A stretch of DNA of 64,000 nucleotides from Pseudomonas sp. CFBP 13711 (GCF_014842265.1 NZ_JACYVI010000002.1:124001-188000), one strand, 5' to 3'; positions 27,140 through 36,792 are shown, counted from the stretch's first letter. The notes: generated by a model not told the origin, from the sequence alone. Made by a program: numbers and translations.

Positions 27140-27379
27140 TCAGCCGCTCAGAAACAGCACGACCTGATCGGTGTCGAACGGCCAGTCCAGTTCGGCACCG
27201 GTGTCTGTCCGCCTCAGCACGGGAATCCTCAGACCATAGGTTTCGTAGTCCGCCTCGCGCTCGGCGATGTCGACCAGCTCCACCATCAAGCCGTGCTCCA
27301 CCAGCGGCATCAGTACGGCCTCGGCCACCTCGCACAAATGACACCCCAACGTTCCGAACAGCTGACATTCCGGTGGCAT
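27140..27379 (-). CDS. Glutaredoxin-family protein
   Basis: The 79-aa product has a thioredoxin-like fold start QLFGTLGCHLCEVAEAV with a C-x-x-C redox pair (CHLC), the strand VELVDIAE, the cis-Pro segment GLRIPVLRRTD, and ends at the last helix. It resembles DUF836/YruB-type glutaredoxin-like proteins. The start at 27379 gives the standard short length; the longer frame upstream is not supported. Its physiological partner is unknown. Confidence 0.85.
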   Translation of the reverse strand: MPPECQLFGTLGCHLCEVAEAVLMPLVEHGLMVELVDIAEREADYETYGLRIPVLRRTDTGAELDWPFDTDQVVLFLSG

Positions 27380-27639
27380 GGCTGGGCCCCTCTGTGGCTG
27401 CGATTCCAAGGGTTGGATCGACAAGTCTAGAACCGGCCGCCAATACCGTCGAGTCGGCGCACGCGTCCTGATGTTCTTCGAATCGCCCGCCCACACTGGA
27501 GCGCGACGTTCGGCGAGTGCACCGGAACAGCGCAGAACCGCTGCAGACGAAACGGTGGCTCAGTTCACGCGATTGGAATGAACCTTCAGGAATGCGCCAT
27601 ACTCGAAACCCCATATCGTCATCCCCTAAGGAGAAAACC

Positions 27640-27954
27640 ATGGCTCGACCTACAGCAGAAAAAGCCCAGGACATTTTGATGTCTGACTTCCAGACGCTGG
27701 TTGCCGATACGGAAAAACTGCTGGCGCACACGGCCTCTCTGGCCGGTGAACAGGCTGACGAGCTGCGTGAGCAGATTCGCGAAAGCCTGCTCCGTGCCCG
27801 CGAGACCCTCAAATTGACCGAAGAAACCCTGCGCGCACGGGGCAAGGAAGCGGTCATCGTCACTGAGGACTATGTTCAGAACAATCCATGGCAATCGGTA
27901 GGCATCGCAGCTGGCGTCGGCTTTCTGCTGGGCCTGCTGGCCACCCGGCGCTAA
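27640..27954 (+). CDS. YqjD/ElaB-type DUF883 membrane-anchored protein
   Basis: The 104-aa product is a long amphipathic helix with a C-terminal membrane anchor. The region QTLVADTEKLLAHTASLAGE and the C-terminal NPWQSVGIAAGVGFLLGLL with a terminal RR are the DUF883 pattern. E. coli YqjD and ElaB bind ribosomes and sit in the inner membrane in stationary phase. TAAGGAG precedes the ATG. It is first in a three-gene unit with a phage-holin-superfamily protein and a YqjK-like protein. Confidence 0.87.
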   Translation: MARPTAEKAQDILMSDFQTLVADTEKLLAHTASLAGEQADELREQIRESLLRARETLKLTEETLRARGKEAVIVTEDYVQNNPWQSVGIAAGVGFLLGLLATRR

Positions 27955-27959
27955 CGGCC

Positions 27960-28346
27960 ATGACGCAGCCGACAGGTCCAACCGGGACCGAACAATCCTC
28001 TTCGCCACGGCGGCTGGGTGCGGCCATTCTGGGGCTGTTGCACACCCATGTCGAACTGTTCGGCATCGAGCTTCAGGAGCAGAAAGCCCGTACCGTCAGG
28101 CTGTTGCTGTTCGCAGGCCTGGCGCTGGTTTTCGCGTTGCTGCTGCTCATCGGCCTGTCCGCGCTGCTGCTGGTTCTGGTCTGGGACAGCTATCGCCTCT
28201 ACGGAATCATCGGCTTGTGCGGGTTGTACACACTGGCGGCATTGTTCTGCGCCATGCGGCTCAAGGCAGCTGTTTTCGATGAGTCTTCACCCTTCCATTC
28301 GACCCTGGAAGAACTGGCTAACGACCGCGAGCGACTGATGCCATGA
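27960..28346 (+). CDS. YqjE-like (phage holin superfamily III) membrane protein
   Basis: The 128-aa product has a basic N terminus, LLHTHVELFGIELQEQKAR, and two hydrophobic helices (about 49-75 and 84-100), the DUF1469/YqjE layout. The ATG is 5 bp after the yqjD-like stop. It has no lytic role implied despite the holin name; the family is an envelope protein of unknown activity co-expressed with YqjD. Confidence 0.85.
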   Translation: MTQPTGPTGTEQSSSPRRLGAAILGLLHTHVELFGIELQEQKARTVRLLLFAGLALVFALLLLIGLSALLLVLVWDSYRLYGIIGLCGLYTLAALFCAMRLKAAVFDESSPFHSTLEELANDRERLMP

Positions 28347-28684
28347 GCACACCTCAATTGCCCCAGACCCACAATCGTCGCGAGCTGCGCAAAGCGCTGA
28401 TCCGCCTGCGCATGGAGATGCACCGTCAAGAGATCCGTCAGGAATCCTCGCGATTGATGCATCCCCTGCAACGCATGCGCGGCATGGCCTCTGACCTGCC
28501 CGGCTCCCTCGGCATCAAGCATGGGCCGCTGTGGGGCGTCGGCGTCGTCACCCTGCTGGGATTTCTCACTGGCAAGGGCACGCGCAGCAAAAAAACCGGC
28601 AGCGTCACCCGGCTAATCAAGTTCAGCGCAACCGTTTTGCCGTTGATCAAAATGGCCCTGCAGAACTCGTCCCGCCGTCGCTAA
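28343..28684 (+). CDS. YqjK-like protein, third gene of the yqjDE operon
   Basis: The 113-aa basic protein begins with a charged helix rich in Arg (HNRRELRKALIRLRMEMHRQ) and has one weakly hydrophobic segment (about 63-76, GPLWGVGVVTLLGF). It overlaps the yqjE-like gene by 4 nt (ATGA) and ends the operon. The position and charge pattern resemble YqjK, but the sequence is not close enough to name firmly. Confidence 0.7.
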   Translation: MSTPQLPQTHNRRELRKALIRLRMEMHRQEIRQESSRLMHPLQRMRGMASDLPGSLGIKHGPLWGVGVVTLLGFLTGKGTRSKKTGSVTRLIKFSATVLPLIKMALQNSSRRR

Positions 28685-28826
28685 ACGCCTTCTGGCTGCA
28701 TTCTTGCTAACAAACCCCGCCTTGCCCGATATGCGTATCGGGTGAGACGACGGTGCTTGTCGAACGAGAACCCGCAGCCACTCCCTCGCCAACGCCACCC
28801 CACTCAATCGCCACTAAGGAGGCCAT

Positions 28827-29990
28827 GTGTTCGATGGGCAACCCCTCGCCTGTTTTCAGCCGTTCATCGACACCGCGACCGGCCGCATCGCCGGCATCGA
28901 AGCCCTGGGCCGCCTGCGCCAGGCGGATGGCAGCCTGCAATCGGTCGGCCCACTTTTTGCGGATCCGCGGCGGCCGGCCGTGCAATTGCGTCGGCTGGAC
29001 CGGCAGGTTCGCGACAACGCCCTGAGCCGTTTCCCTGAGGCGCCCGGCGACTGGTTCCTCAGCCTGAACATCTCCCCGCGCTGGATCAGCCGCCTGCGCC
29101 CCGATGAATCGCCACCCAGCCTCAAACAGCTGCAGAGCTATGGGATCCCCGCAGAACGGATCGTCTTCGAAATTACCGAGTTGAGCGGCGACGGGCAGCG
29201 CCTCAATGAGGTAGTGGCCCGCTACCGCGACGCCGGCGCACGCATCGCCATCGATGATTTCGGCGCCGGCTATTCGCAGCTGGACCGGGTGCTGGCGTTG
29301 CAACCCGACATTCTCAAGCTGGACATGCGCCTGTTTCAGGCCGCAGCCCGGGGCGGCCCCAGCAGCGATGTGGTCAAGGCCCTCGCGCAGATGGCGGAGA
29401 AAACCGGGTGCTGGATCATCGCCGAAGGCGTCGAGACAGAAGCCGAACTGGACTTCGCCCTCGAATGCGGCTCGCGTTATGTCCAGGGCTATCTGTTCGC
29501 CCCGGCGCAGCTGGATTTCTTCGCAGCCGATGCGTTCGTCGACCGCTTCGCTGCCCTGCGCGATCGTTACGTGATGAGGAAAGTCGCCGAGCGGGAACAG
29601 CTGATGACCCTGCGCAGGCAACTCACGCAATTGATCTCCCGGCTGCAGCGCTGGGCCGAAGGCAATGCGTCGCTGAGTGATTTGCCCCAGGTCACGGACT
29701 TCCCATGGCTGTTGCGCTTTTATCAGTGCGACCGCCACGGCACGCAGCTCACGCCCAATCTGGAATGGCGCAACGGGGCCTGGACGGCGGACGCCCGGTA
29801 TCTGGGCCATAACTGGTCCTGGCGGCCCTACTTCTATCACCTGCTCGCCGAGGGATGGCACGAGAGGCGCCTGACGCTGTCGAGCACCTACCGCGACGCC
29901 ACCAGCAATCAGTATTGCCTAACCGCTGGGCAGTTCTTCGACAACGGCGAGCGTCTGTTGCTGATCGATGTCGACGCGGCCGGGTTTTGA
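28827..29990 (+). CDS. EAL-domain c-di-GMP phosphodiesterase with C-terminal sensory domain
   Basis: The 387-aa protein has an N-terminal EAL domain (about 5-250). Catalytic residues are present: Glu in GIEALGR, Asn in LSLNISP, FEITE, both Asp in IDDFGAGYS, Lys-x-Asp in ILKLDMRLF and AEGVETEAE; VQGYLF closes it. Residues 285-387 form a PAS/Cache-like sensory part reminiscent of the Bacillus YkuI C-terminal domain. There is no membrane segment. The start is GTG at 28827 with AAGGAGG 4 nt before it. It should hydrolyse c-di-GMP in response to an unknown cytosolic signal. Confidence 0.85.
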   Translation: MFDGQPLACFQPFIDTATGRIAGIEALGRLRQADGSLQSVGPLFADPRRPAVQLRRLDRQVRDNALSRFPEAPGDWFLSLNISPRWISRLRPDESPPSLKQLQSYGIPAERIVFEITELSGDGQRLNEVVARYRDAGARIAIDDFGAGYSQLDRVLALQPDILKLDMRLFQAAARGGPSSDVVKALAQMAEKTGCWIIAEGVETEAELDFALECGSRYVQGYLFAPAQLDFFAADAFVDRFAALRDRYVMRKVAEREQLMTLRRQLTQLISRLQRWAEGNASLSDLPQVTDFPWLLRFYQCDRHGTQLTPNLEWRNGAWTADARYLGHNWSWRPYFYHLLAEGWHERRLTLSSTYRDATSNQYCLTAGQFFDNGERLLLIDVDAAGF

Positions 29991-30085
29991 CGGTGCTTGC
30001 TGGTGTCGTTTCATCGATCTTGTGCTTGCAGCGTGCGGGGCGAACCGGGAAGCTAGCGCGGTAATCACCCGACGGAGTACCGGCC

Positions 30086-31417
30086 TTGGATTGGCAAACC
30101 CTGCTCACCCGCGAGCGCCTTGGCAAGACCCTGCACAGCCCTGAAGAATTGGGGCGCAGTCCGTTCCACAAGGATCACGACCGGATCATTTTCTCCGGGG
30201 CCTTTCGCCGTCTCGGCCGCAAGACTCAAGTTCATCCGGTCACCAGCAACGACCACATCCATACGCGCCTGACCCACTCGCTGGAAGTCAGTTGCGTCGG
30301 CCGCTCGCTGGGCATGCGCGTCGGCGAAACCCTGCGCAGCGCCCTGCCCGACTGGTGTGACCCCAGCGATCTGGGCATGGTCGTGCAATCGGCCTGCCTG
30401 GCCCACGACATCGGCAACCCGCCGTTCGGCCACTCCGGCGAAGACGCCATTCGCAACTGGTTCAAACAGGCCGCCGGCCGTGGCTGGCTGGACGCGATGA
30501 GCGAGGTCGAGCGCAATGACTTCCTCAATTTCGAAGGCAATGCCCAGGGCTTCCGCGTCCTGACTCAGCTGGAATACCACCAGTTCGAGGGCGGCACGCG
30601 GCTGACCTACGCCACCCTGGGCACCTACCTGAAATACCCGTGGACGGCGCGTCACGCCGACTCGCTGGGCTACAAGAAACACAAGTTCGGTTGCTACCAG
30701 AGCGAGCTGCCGATCCTGGAGCAGATCGCCGGCAAACTCGGCCTGCCGCAGATCGAGGACCAACGCTGGGCCCGGCATCCGCTGGTGTACCTGATGGAGG
30801 CTGCTGACGACATCTGCTACGCGCTGATCGATCTCGAAGACGGCCTGGAAATGGAGTTGCTCACCTACGACGAAGTAGAGTCGCTGCTGCTGGGTCTGGT
30901 GGGCGATGACCTGCCGGAGACCTATCGCCAGTTGGGACCGAATGACTCGCGGCGTCGCAAGCTGGCGATTCTGCGGGGCAAAGCCATCGAGCACCTGACC
31001 AACGCCGCCGCCCGCGCGTTCGTCGAACAGCAGGACGCGCTGCTGGCCGGCACACTGCACGGTGATCTGGTCGAGCACATGCACGGGCCGGCCAAACGCT
31101 GCGTGCTCAACGCCAAGGACATGGCGCGCAAGAAGATCTTTCAGGACAAGCGCAAGACGCTCCACGAAATCGGCGCCTACACCACGCTGGAGATCCTGCT
31201 CAATGCGTTCTGCGGCGCGGCACTGGAGCAATTCGGCGGGCATGACCTGTCGTTCAAGAGCCGGCGCATTCTCGATCTGCTCGGCAATAACGCGCCCGAC
31301 CCGAGCTGGCCGCTGCACACGTCCTTTCTCCGGGTCATCGATTTCATCGCCGGCATGACCGACAGCTACGCCAGCGAAATGGCCCGTGAAATGACCGGGC
31401 ACTCCAGCCCCGTCTAG
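30086..31417 (+). CDS. dgt: dGTP triphosphohydrolase
   Basis: The 443-aa HD-superfamily enzyme splits dGTP to deoxyguanosine and triphosphate. The HD motif residues are in [14 protein letters not shown] and [17 protein letters not shown], with a later Asp in [17 protein letters not shown]. The start is a TTG at 30086 with GGAG 12 nt upstream, giving [13 protein letters not shown], the usual Pseudomonas start. Length fits the long Dgt form of about 440 aa. A strong hairpin follows. Confidence 0.93.
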   Translation: MDWQTLLTRERLGKTLHSPEELGRSPFHKDHDRIIFSGAFRRLGRKTQVHPVTSNDHIHTRLTHSLEVSCVGRSLGMRVGETLRSALPDWCDPSDLGMVVQSACLAHDIGNPPFGHSGEDAIRNWFKQAAGRGWLDAMSEVERNDFLNFEGNAQGFRVLTQLEYHQFEGGTRLTYATLGTYLKYPWTARHADSLGYKKHKFGCYQSELPILEQIAGKLGLPQIEDQRWARHPLVYLMEAADDICYALIDLEDGLEMELLTYDEVESLLLGLVGDDLPETYRQLGPNDSRRRKLAILRGKAIEHLTNAAARAFVEQQDALLAGTLHGDLVEHMHGPAKRCVLNAKDMARKKIFQDKRKTLHEIGAYTTLEILLNAFCGAALEQFGGHDLSFKSRRILDLLGNNAPDPSWPLHTSFLRVIDFIAGMTDSYASEMAREMTGHSSPV

Positions 31418-31456
31418 CGGCGCCTTTAGCCGTCGCGCCTTTTCGAAGGCGCTGGC

Positions 31457-31502
31457 AAAAGCCCGAATCCGACCCTGAATCAGGGCCCGGATTCGGGCTT
31501 TT
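31457..31502 (+). terminator. Rho-independent terminator of dgt
   Basis: AAAAGCCCGAATCCG (31457-31471) pairs with CGGATTCGGGCTTTT (31488-31502) in a 15-bp stem topped by a small inner CCCTG/CAGGG hairpin. It lies 40 bp after the dgt stop. Confidence 0.9.
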
Positions 31503-31543
31503 CTCGTTGGGCCTTCAGGCAATCCAACAGCAACTTCGGATAT

Positions 31544-31551
31544 TTCCTACA
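31544..31551. promoter_or_regulatory. TTCCTACA motif upstream of the orphan receiver gene
   Basis: TTCCTACA is the reverse complement of TGTAGGAA, identical to a half-site of the EvgA recognition pattern known in E. coli (TTCYTACA-N3-TGTARGAA). It lies 176 bp before the receiver gene at 31727. Recognition by the LuxR-type regulator at 32480 is inferred. Confidence 0.4.
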
Positions 31552-31726
31552 CAACCGTCGGAATGCCCTTATCGCTGGTCGTACATCCCTGCCGAATAAT
31601 CCGCGCCATTCCGAGCCTTGGGACAACTCGACCCATTACCTCCCGAAGACACCGCTCGCCCTGCGAGCGCGCCGCCAGCCCGCCTTCAAACAGCGGCGCT
31701 CACTTCCCCTACGTCTGGAACCGCCG

Positions 31727-32116
31727 ATGTTCACTAAAGATTTCCGAATCCTGCTGGTAGAGGATCATCCGTTTCAACTGATCGCCTTGCAGATCCTGCT
31801 GAACAACCATGGCCTGTACCGCATCACGCCGGCGCTCAATGCCAGCGAAGCACTCGGCGCCATGGAGCGCAGCGCCGAACCCTATGACCTCCTGCTCTGC
31901 GACCAGCGTCTGCCCGGTATGTGCGGCCTGGAGCTGATACAGACGGCGAACCAGCGCGGCTTGATCCAGCGTGCCGTCCTGCTCAGCGGCCTCGATGCCG
32001 ATCCGCTGGCCACCCTTGAGTCGGAAGCCAAAGCGATGGGCCTGCCATTGCTGGGGTGCCTGAGCAAACCGCTCAACACCCTGGAGCTGATCAGTCTGCT
32101 GTCCACACCCGCGTAA
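31727..32116 (+). CDS. Stand-alone response regulator receiver domain
   Basis: The 129-aa protein is a lone CheY-like receiver: acidic pocket in LLVEDHPFQL, phospho-acceptor Asp in LLLCDQRLPGM and Lys in CLSKPLN. No output domain follows. It is 364 bp ahead of the LuxR-type regulator and BvgS-like sensor and most likely draws phosphate from, or competes in, that relay. The arrangement recalls RocR/SadR-type loci of Pseudomonas, but there the accessory regulator has an EAL domain that is absent here. Confidence 0.85.
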   Translation: MFTKDFRILLVEDHPFQLIALQILLNNHGLYRITPALNASEALGAMERSAEPYDLLLCDQRLPGMCGLELIQTANQRGLIQRAVLLSGLDADPLATLESEAKAMGLPLLGCLSKPLNTLELISLLSTPA

Positions 32117-32479
32117 TGTTCGCTTGCAGGCCGGTCTTTCCCTGTCTGTGTCAGCACTCATCCAGGCCAATGCCGAGTGCGCATTTCTGATGTGCCGTTG
32201 ATATCCGGCAAGCGACGTATTTAAAAATGTAGGCACAGTTTCGCGAATGTGTAGGGTTATTCCGATTCGAAATAAACACGTGCGTTTAAATGCATTTAAT
32301 TCAAGGGTAACTGCAGTTACGTATTAAACATTCATGACCGCTGCGTGCATCCATGTACGCACATACGCTTATTTCTGTAGGAACATTCCTATATAGCGCT
32401 TCGGGCATGATCTCCTTATGTGCGCCTTGAACATCTGAGATAAGGTGCGCGCTTTCTTGCCACCCGTTATGGATTCATC
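32117..32479. promoter_or_regulatory. AT-rich regulatory region of the BvgAS-like operon
   Basis: This 363-bp gap is distinctly AT-richer than its surroundings. It contains TGTAGGCA at 32228-32235 and TGTAGGGT at 32250-32257 (start-to-start 22 bp, two helical turns) and TAGGAA-CA-TTCCTA at 32378-32391 as a perfect inverted repeat. These look like binding sites for an EvgA/BvgA-type regulator. No protein gene is seen. Confidence 0.55.
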
Positions 32480-33106
32480 ATGAACTCAATTTTTATTATC
32501 GACGACCACCCGGTCATACGCATGGCCATACGTATGCTTCTGGAAAACGAAAATTACGAGGTGGTCGGAGAGACCGACAACGGCGTCGACGCCATGCAGA
32601 TGGTCCGTGAATGCATGCCCGACCTGATCATCCTCGACATCAGCATCCCCAAGCTGGACGGGCTCGAAGTCCTCGCCCGCTTCAACGCCATGAACCTGCC
32701 CTCGAAGATTCTCGTACTCACCGCTCAGGCGCCGAGCCTGTTCGCCATCCGATGCATGCAGTCGGGGGCCTCGGGTTATGTGTGCAAGCAGGAAGACCTC
32801 AGCGAACTTGTCAGCTCGGTAAAAGCGGTATTATCCGGCTACAATTACTTTCCCAGTCAGGCCCTTGCCGCGTCGATCAAAAAAGAGGGTGACCCCAACG
32901 AGCTTGAGCGCTTCAAACTCGTCAATGACCGTGAACTGATGGTGTTGCAACTGTTTGCCCAGGGGCGGACAAACAAGGAAATCGCCAAAGGCATGTTCCT
33001 CAGCAACAAAACGGTCAGCACTTACAAAACCCGATTGATGCAAAAACTCAAGGCCAAGACTCTGGTAGAACTTATCGAGATGGCAAAACGCAATTCGCTA
33101 GTGTGA
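32480..33106 (+). CDS. LuxR-type (NarL/FixJ, BvgA/EvgA-like) response regulator
   Basis: The 208-aa protein has a receiver domain with IFIIDDHPVIR, phospho-acceptor Asp in LIILDISIPKLDG and Lys in YVCKQED, and a C-terminal LuxR helix-turn-helix (NDRELMVLQLFAQGRTNKEI, then FLSNKTVSTYKTRL). It is the partner of the sensor that follows: the sensor's first possible start (GTG 33103) overlaps its stop. It probably activates its own operon through the TGTAGG motifs upstream. Confidence 0.92.
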   Translation: MNSIFIIDDHPVIRMAIRMLLENENYEVVGETDNGVDAMQMVRECMPDLIILDISIPKLDGLEVLARFNAMNLPSKILVLTAQAPSLFAIRCMQSGASGYVCKQEDLSELVSSVKAVLSGYNYFPSQALAASIKKEGDPNELERFKLVNDRELMVLQLFAQGRTNKEIAKGMFLSNKTVSTYKTRLMQKLKAKTLVELIEMAKRNSLV

Positions 33107-36100
33107 GAGACAGGATGCCAAAGGCGTTAAAGGACTATTGGATAGCAGCCGTGATGGTCTGCGTGGGCTTCGATACCCAGGCAGATCCCCTGGCACCGGA
33201 ACGCTACACGCTGCTCAGCCGCTCCAACCCTGCGCACATGGACGTGACGCTGGAGCGCGCCCAGTGGCAATGGGTGCGCAACAAGCGCGAACTGGTGGTC
33301 GGCACCTCCGCGCCGGACTACCCGCCTTTCGACATGACCCTGACCGGGCACGACTACGAAGGCTTTACCGCTGATTACGTCGGCATTCTCGGGCGCGTAC
33401 TCGACCTGCCGGTCAAAGTCCTGCGTTTCGCCAGCCGCGACGAGGCGGTGCAGGCGCTGAGCAAAGGCGAAATCGACCTGCTGGGCAGCGCCAACGGCTA
33501 TGAGGCGGCGTCGCGCGGGATCGTGCTGTCCACGCCCTACGCCGTTGATCAGCCCGTGCTGGTGACCCGCGCGGGAGAAACCCGACCTTTGAGCGGCGAC
33601 CTCAACGGTTTGCGCCTGAGCATGGTTTATCACTACCTGCCGCCGGAGGAAATCGCCTCGCTGTATCCCAAGGCGCGCCTGCAGACCTTCCCCTCCTTCC
33701 AGAGTGCGATCAACGCCGTGGCCTTCAACCAGGCCGACGTGTTTCTGGGGGACACGATTTCCACTCACTACGTGATCAACAAGGGCTATCTGAACAACGT
33801 GCAGATGGCCAATTTCGGCAAGCACGAGGCAAACGGTTTCAGCTTCGCGGTGGAGGCGTCCAACCCGGTACTGCTGGACATCGTCAATCGGGTGCTCAAG
33901 GGCATTCCGGTGGAAGAGCGCATCGCCATTTCCAAACGCTGGGGCGCCGGCAGCGACCTGATGCTGACCGACCAGAAGCTACAGCTCAATCAACGGGAAG
34001 AACGCTGGATCGCCCAGCACCCGATCGTTCGCGTGGTGTTCAACGAAGCCTACGCGCCGCTGACGTTCTTTGATGCGGCCGGCAATTTCAGCGGCGTCAC
34101 CGCCGATTTACTCGAACTCATCCGCCTGCGCACCGGGCTCACCTTTAAAGTCAGCCATGCCGCCAGCATGAACGACATGACCAATCAGTTGAGCCAGGGC
34201 CAGGCCGACCTGATCGGCGCGATGATCCCCAGCGAGGAGCGCCAGAACCGCTTCAATTTCAGCCGCCCCTACATGGACAATGTGTTCGTGCTGGTCACGC
34301 GCAAGGAAACCTCGGCCCCCTCCAATCTCGATCAACTGGACGGCAAGCGGGTGGCGCTGGCCCTCAGCAGCCCGATCCTGCCCTTCCTGCGCGACCACCA
34401 CCCGGGCATTTATCCGGTGGAGGTCGACAACCCGGCCCAAGCCCTGGACATGCTCGCCCACGGCCGGGCAGAGGGCGCCATCACGTCGCTGTTCAGCGCC
34501 AGTTATTTTCTGTCCTCCCGGGCGTTGAACGACACGCTGCAGATGCGCGTGACGGTCGGGCAGGAACCGGCGCGCATTGCCATGGCCACGTCCCGCAATG
34601 CCACCGAGCTGACCTCGATTCTCGACAAGGCGCTGTCGAGCATCGCCCCGGAAGACCTGGCCGCGATCAACAATCGCTGGCGCACCTATACCCCGCCAAG
34701 CAGCGGCGCGTGGCACGACTATGAGCTGTTGATCTATCAAATCATCGGCGGCGCCAGCCTGCTGCTGCTGGGCTCGCTGGCCTGGAATGCCTGGATGCGC
34801 CGGCAGATCAAACAGCGCGAGCGAGCCGAGCGGGCGCTCAACGACCAGTTCGAATTCATGAGCGCGCTGGTCAATGGCACGCCTCATCCGATCTACGTCC
34901 GCGACCGCGACGGCCTGCTGCAAATGTGCAATGAAAGCTACCTCGCCGCCTTCGCCGCGCGGCGCGAGGAGGTGATCGGCGAAAGCATTCTGGACGGCAT
35001 ATTGAGCGACACTGAAGAGGCCTTGGGCTACGTCGAGGATTACAAGCGTGTCATGGCCGAAAACGAGCCGCTGATTCTGGATCGCTCGCTGCACATTGGC
35101 GGCCGCGAGCTGACGATCTACCACTGGATCCTGCCGTTCCGCGATTCCCTCGGCAAAGTGCAAGGCATCATTGGCGGCTGGATCGACATCAGCGAACGGC
35201 GGCAATTGATCGAGCAGCTGCAGACGGCCAAGGAGCTGGCGGACGATGCCAACCGCGCCAAAAGCACCTTTCTGGCGACCATGAGCCATGAGATCCGCAC
35301 GCCCATGAACGCGGTCATCGGCATGCTCGAGCTGGCCCTGAAGCGTGCCGACCACGGCCATCTGGACCGCCCGGCCATTGAAGTGGCCTACAGCTCGGCG
35401 AAGGATTTGCTGGAGCTGATCGGCGACATTCTCGACATCGCGCGCATCGAATCCGGCCGATTGAGCCTGAGCCCCGAGCGCGCAAATCTGCGCCAACTGG
35501 TCGAATCCGTGGTGCGGGTGTTCGACGGCCTGGCCCGGCAAAAAAGCCTCACGCTGGCCCTGGATCTGGACGCGCGAACCAACACGGACGTGCTGATCGA
35601 CCCGCTGCGTTTCAAGCAGATCCTTTCCAATCTCATCAGCAATGCCATCAAATTCACCGAAATGGGTCAGGTCAAGATCAGCCTACAGACCGAAGCCGGC
35701 CGCAGCCCGCAGCAAATGCGCGTGCAGGTGGTGATTCACGACAGCGGCATCGGGATCACCGAGCAGGACCAGCAGCGGTTGTTTGCGCCCTTCGCCCAGG
35801 TCGATCAATCAGGGCAGCTGGCGCGCACTGGCGCAGGGCTGGGTCTGGTGATCTGTCGCAGTCTGTGCGAAATGATGGGCGGAAACCTGACGCTGAGCAG
35901 CCGTCCCGGGGATGGCACGCGAATCGAGATGACCTTCGAATTCACTACCCTGGAGCCGCTCGATGCGAAGAGCATTGCCCGCGAGGCGGCGCCCCACGCC
36001 TCGGGCCAGCTGCACATTCTGATCGTGGACGATCACCCGGCCAACCGCCTGCTGCTGTTCGAGCAACTGTGCTTTCTCGGGCACCGTTGCGACATGGCGC

Positions 36101-36792
36101 TCCAGGGCGCCGAAGCCCTGGAGCGCTGGCGTGCAGAGCGTTTCGATCTGGTGATCGCCGATTGCAACATGCCGGTCATGAACGGCTACGACCTGACGCG
36201 GGCCATCCGCCAGCTGGAGCAAACCGAGGCACGTCCGCGCTGCACCGTGCTGGGCTACACCGCCAATGCGCAGCCGGAGGAAAAGCAACGCTGCCGTGAT
36301 GCCGGCATGGATGATTGCCTGTTCAAACCCATCAGCCTGACCGCGCTGAACGACCGCTTGAGCAAGGTCATGCCGCTGCGAGCCTCGTCTGCGCCGGGCA
36401 TGCTGCCCGCCGTGCCCGTTCAGCCGCCCCAGGCGGTGTTCGACCCGCACGCCATCGAAGCGCTGACCGGCGGCAGGGCCGACATGAACGAGCGGTTGCT
36501 CGCTCAACTCATCGCCAGCATTCATCAGGACCGTGCCGAGCTGAACGCGACCACGCACCCGGAGCAGCTGAAAGACATCGGCCACAAGGTGCGCGGCGCC
36601 GCGAACATCATTTCCGCGACGGCTGTCATCGAGGGCTGCGAAGCGCTGGAAGCGGCCTGCGAGGCCGAAGCGCCGGCCGCCACTATCGGCGAGCGGCAGT
36701 CAGCCCTTTATGAGGCGATGGGCGCGCTGGAGCAGGCGTTGGTGTCTTATCGCGGGAAAGCGCTCGTGCCCCAGGCGGGGCCGCAGACATGA
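33103..36792 (+). CDS. BvgS/EvgS-like unorthodox hybrid sensor kinase
   Basis: The 1229-aa inner-membrane protein has an N-terminal hydrophobic signal, two periplasmic solute-binding (SBP_bac_3, Venus flytrap) domains at about 60-280 and 300-520, a TM helix near 545-567, a PAS domain (about 580-700), HisKA with MSHEIRTPMNAVIGML, HATPase, a receiver (LIVDDHPANRLL, Asp in VIADCNMPVMNG) and a C-terminal HPt (GHKVRGAANII). This is the full four-step BvgS phosphorelay. The start may be GTG 33103 (4-nt overlap) or ATG 33115. The ligands of the flytrap domains are unknown. Confidence 0.93.
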   Translation: MRDRMPKALKDYWIAAVMVCVGFDTQADPLAPERYTLLSRSNPAHMDVTLERAQWQWVRNKRELVVGTSAPDYPPFDMTLTGHDYEGFTADYVGILGRVLDLPVKVLRFASRDEAVQALSKGEIDLLGSANGYEAASRGIVLSTPYAVDQPVLVTRAGETRPLSGDLNGLRLSMVYHYLPPEEIASLYPKARLQTFPSFQSAINAVAFNQADVFLGDTISTHYVINKGYLNNVQMANFGKHEANGFSFAVEASNPVLLDIVNRVLKGIPVEERIAISKRWGAGSDLMLTDQKLQLNQREERWIAQHPIVRVVFNEAYAPLTFFDAAGNFSGVTADLLELIRLRTGLTFKVSHAASMNDMTNQLSQGQADLIGAMIPSEERQNRFNFSRPYMDNVFVLVTRKETSAPSNLDQLDGKRVALALSSPILPFLRDHHPGIYPVEVDNPAQALDMLAHGRAEGAITSLFSASYFLSSRALNDTLQMRVTVGQEPARIAMATSRNATELTSILDKALSSIAPEDLAAINNRWRTYTPPSSGAWHDYELLIYQIIGGASLLLLGSLAWNAWMRRQIKQRERAERALNDQFEFMSALVNGTPHPIYVRDRDGLLQMCNESYLAAFAARREEVIGESILDGILSDTEEALGYVEDYKRVMAENEPLILDRSLHIGGRELTIYHWILPFRDSLGKVQGIIGGWIDISERRQLIEQLQTAKELADDANRAKSTFLATMSHEIRTPMNAVIGMLELALKRADHGHLDRPAIEVAYSSAKDLLELIGDILDIARIESGRLSLSPERANLRQLVESVVRVFDGLARQKSLTLALDLDARTNTDVLIDPLRFKQILSNLISNAIKFTEMGQVKISLQTEAGRSPQQMRVQVVIHDSGIGITEQDQQRLFAPFAQVDQSGQLARTGAGLGLVICRSLCEMMGGNLTLSSRPGDGTRIEMTFEFTTLEPLDAKSIAREAAPHASGQLHILIVDDHPANRLLLFEQLCFLGHRCDMALQGAEALERWRAERFDLVIADCNMPVMNGYDLTRAIRQLEQTEARPRCTVLGYTANAQPEEKQRCRDAGMDDCLFKPISLTALNDRLSKVMPLRASSAPGMLPAVPVQPPQAVFDPHAIEALTGGRADMNERLLAQLIASIHQDRAELNATTHPEQLKDIGHKVRGAANIISATAVIEGCEALEAACEAEAPAATIGERQSALYEAMGALEQALVSYRGKALVPQAGPQT

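Noticed and set aside
30065..31522. Long antisense frame over dgt
   Set aside because: Same shadow effect; dgt carries the HD motifs in the sense frame.
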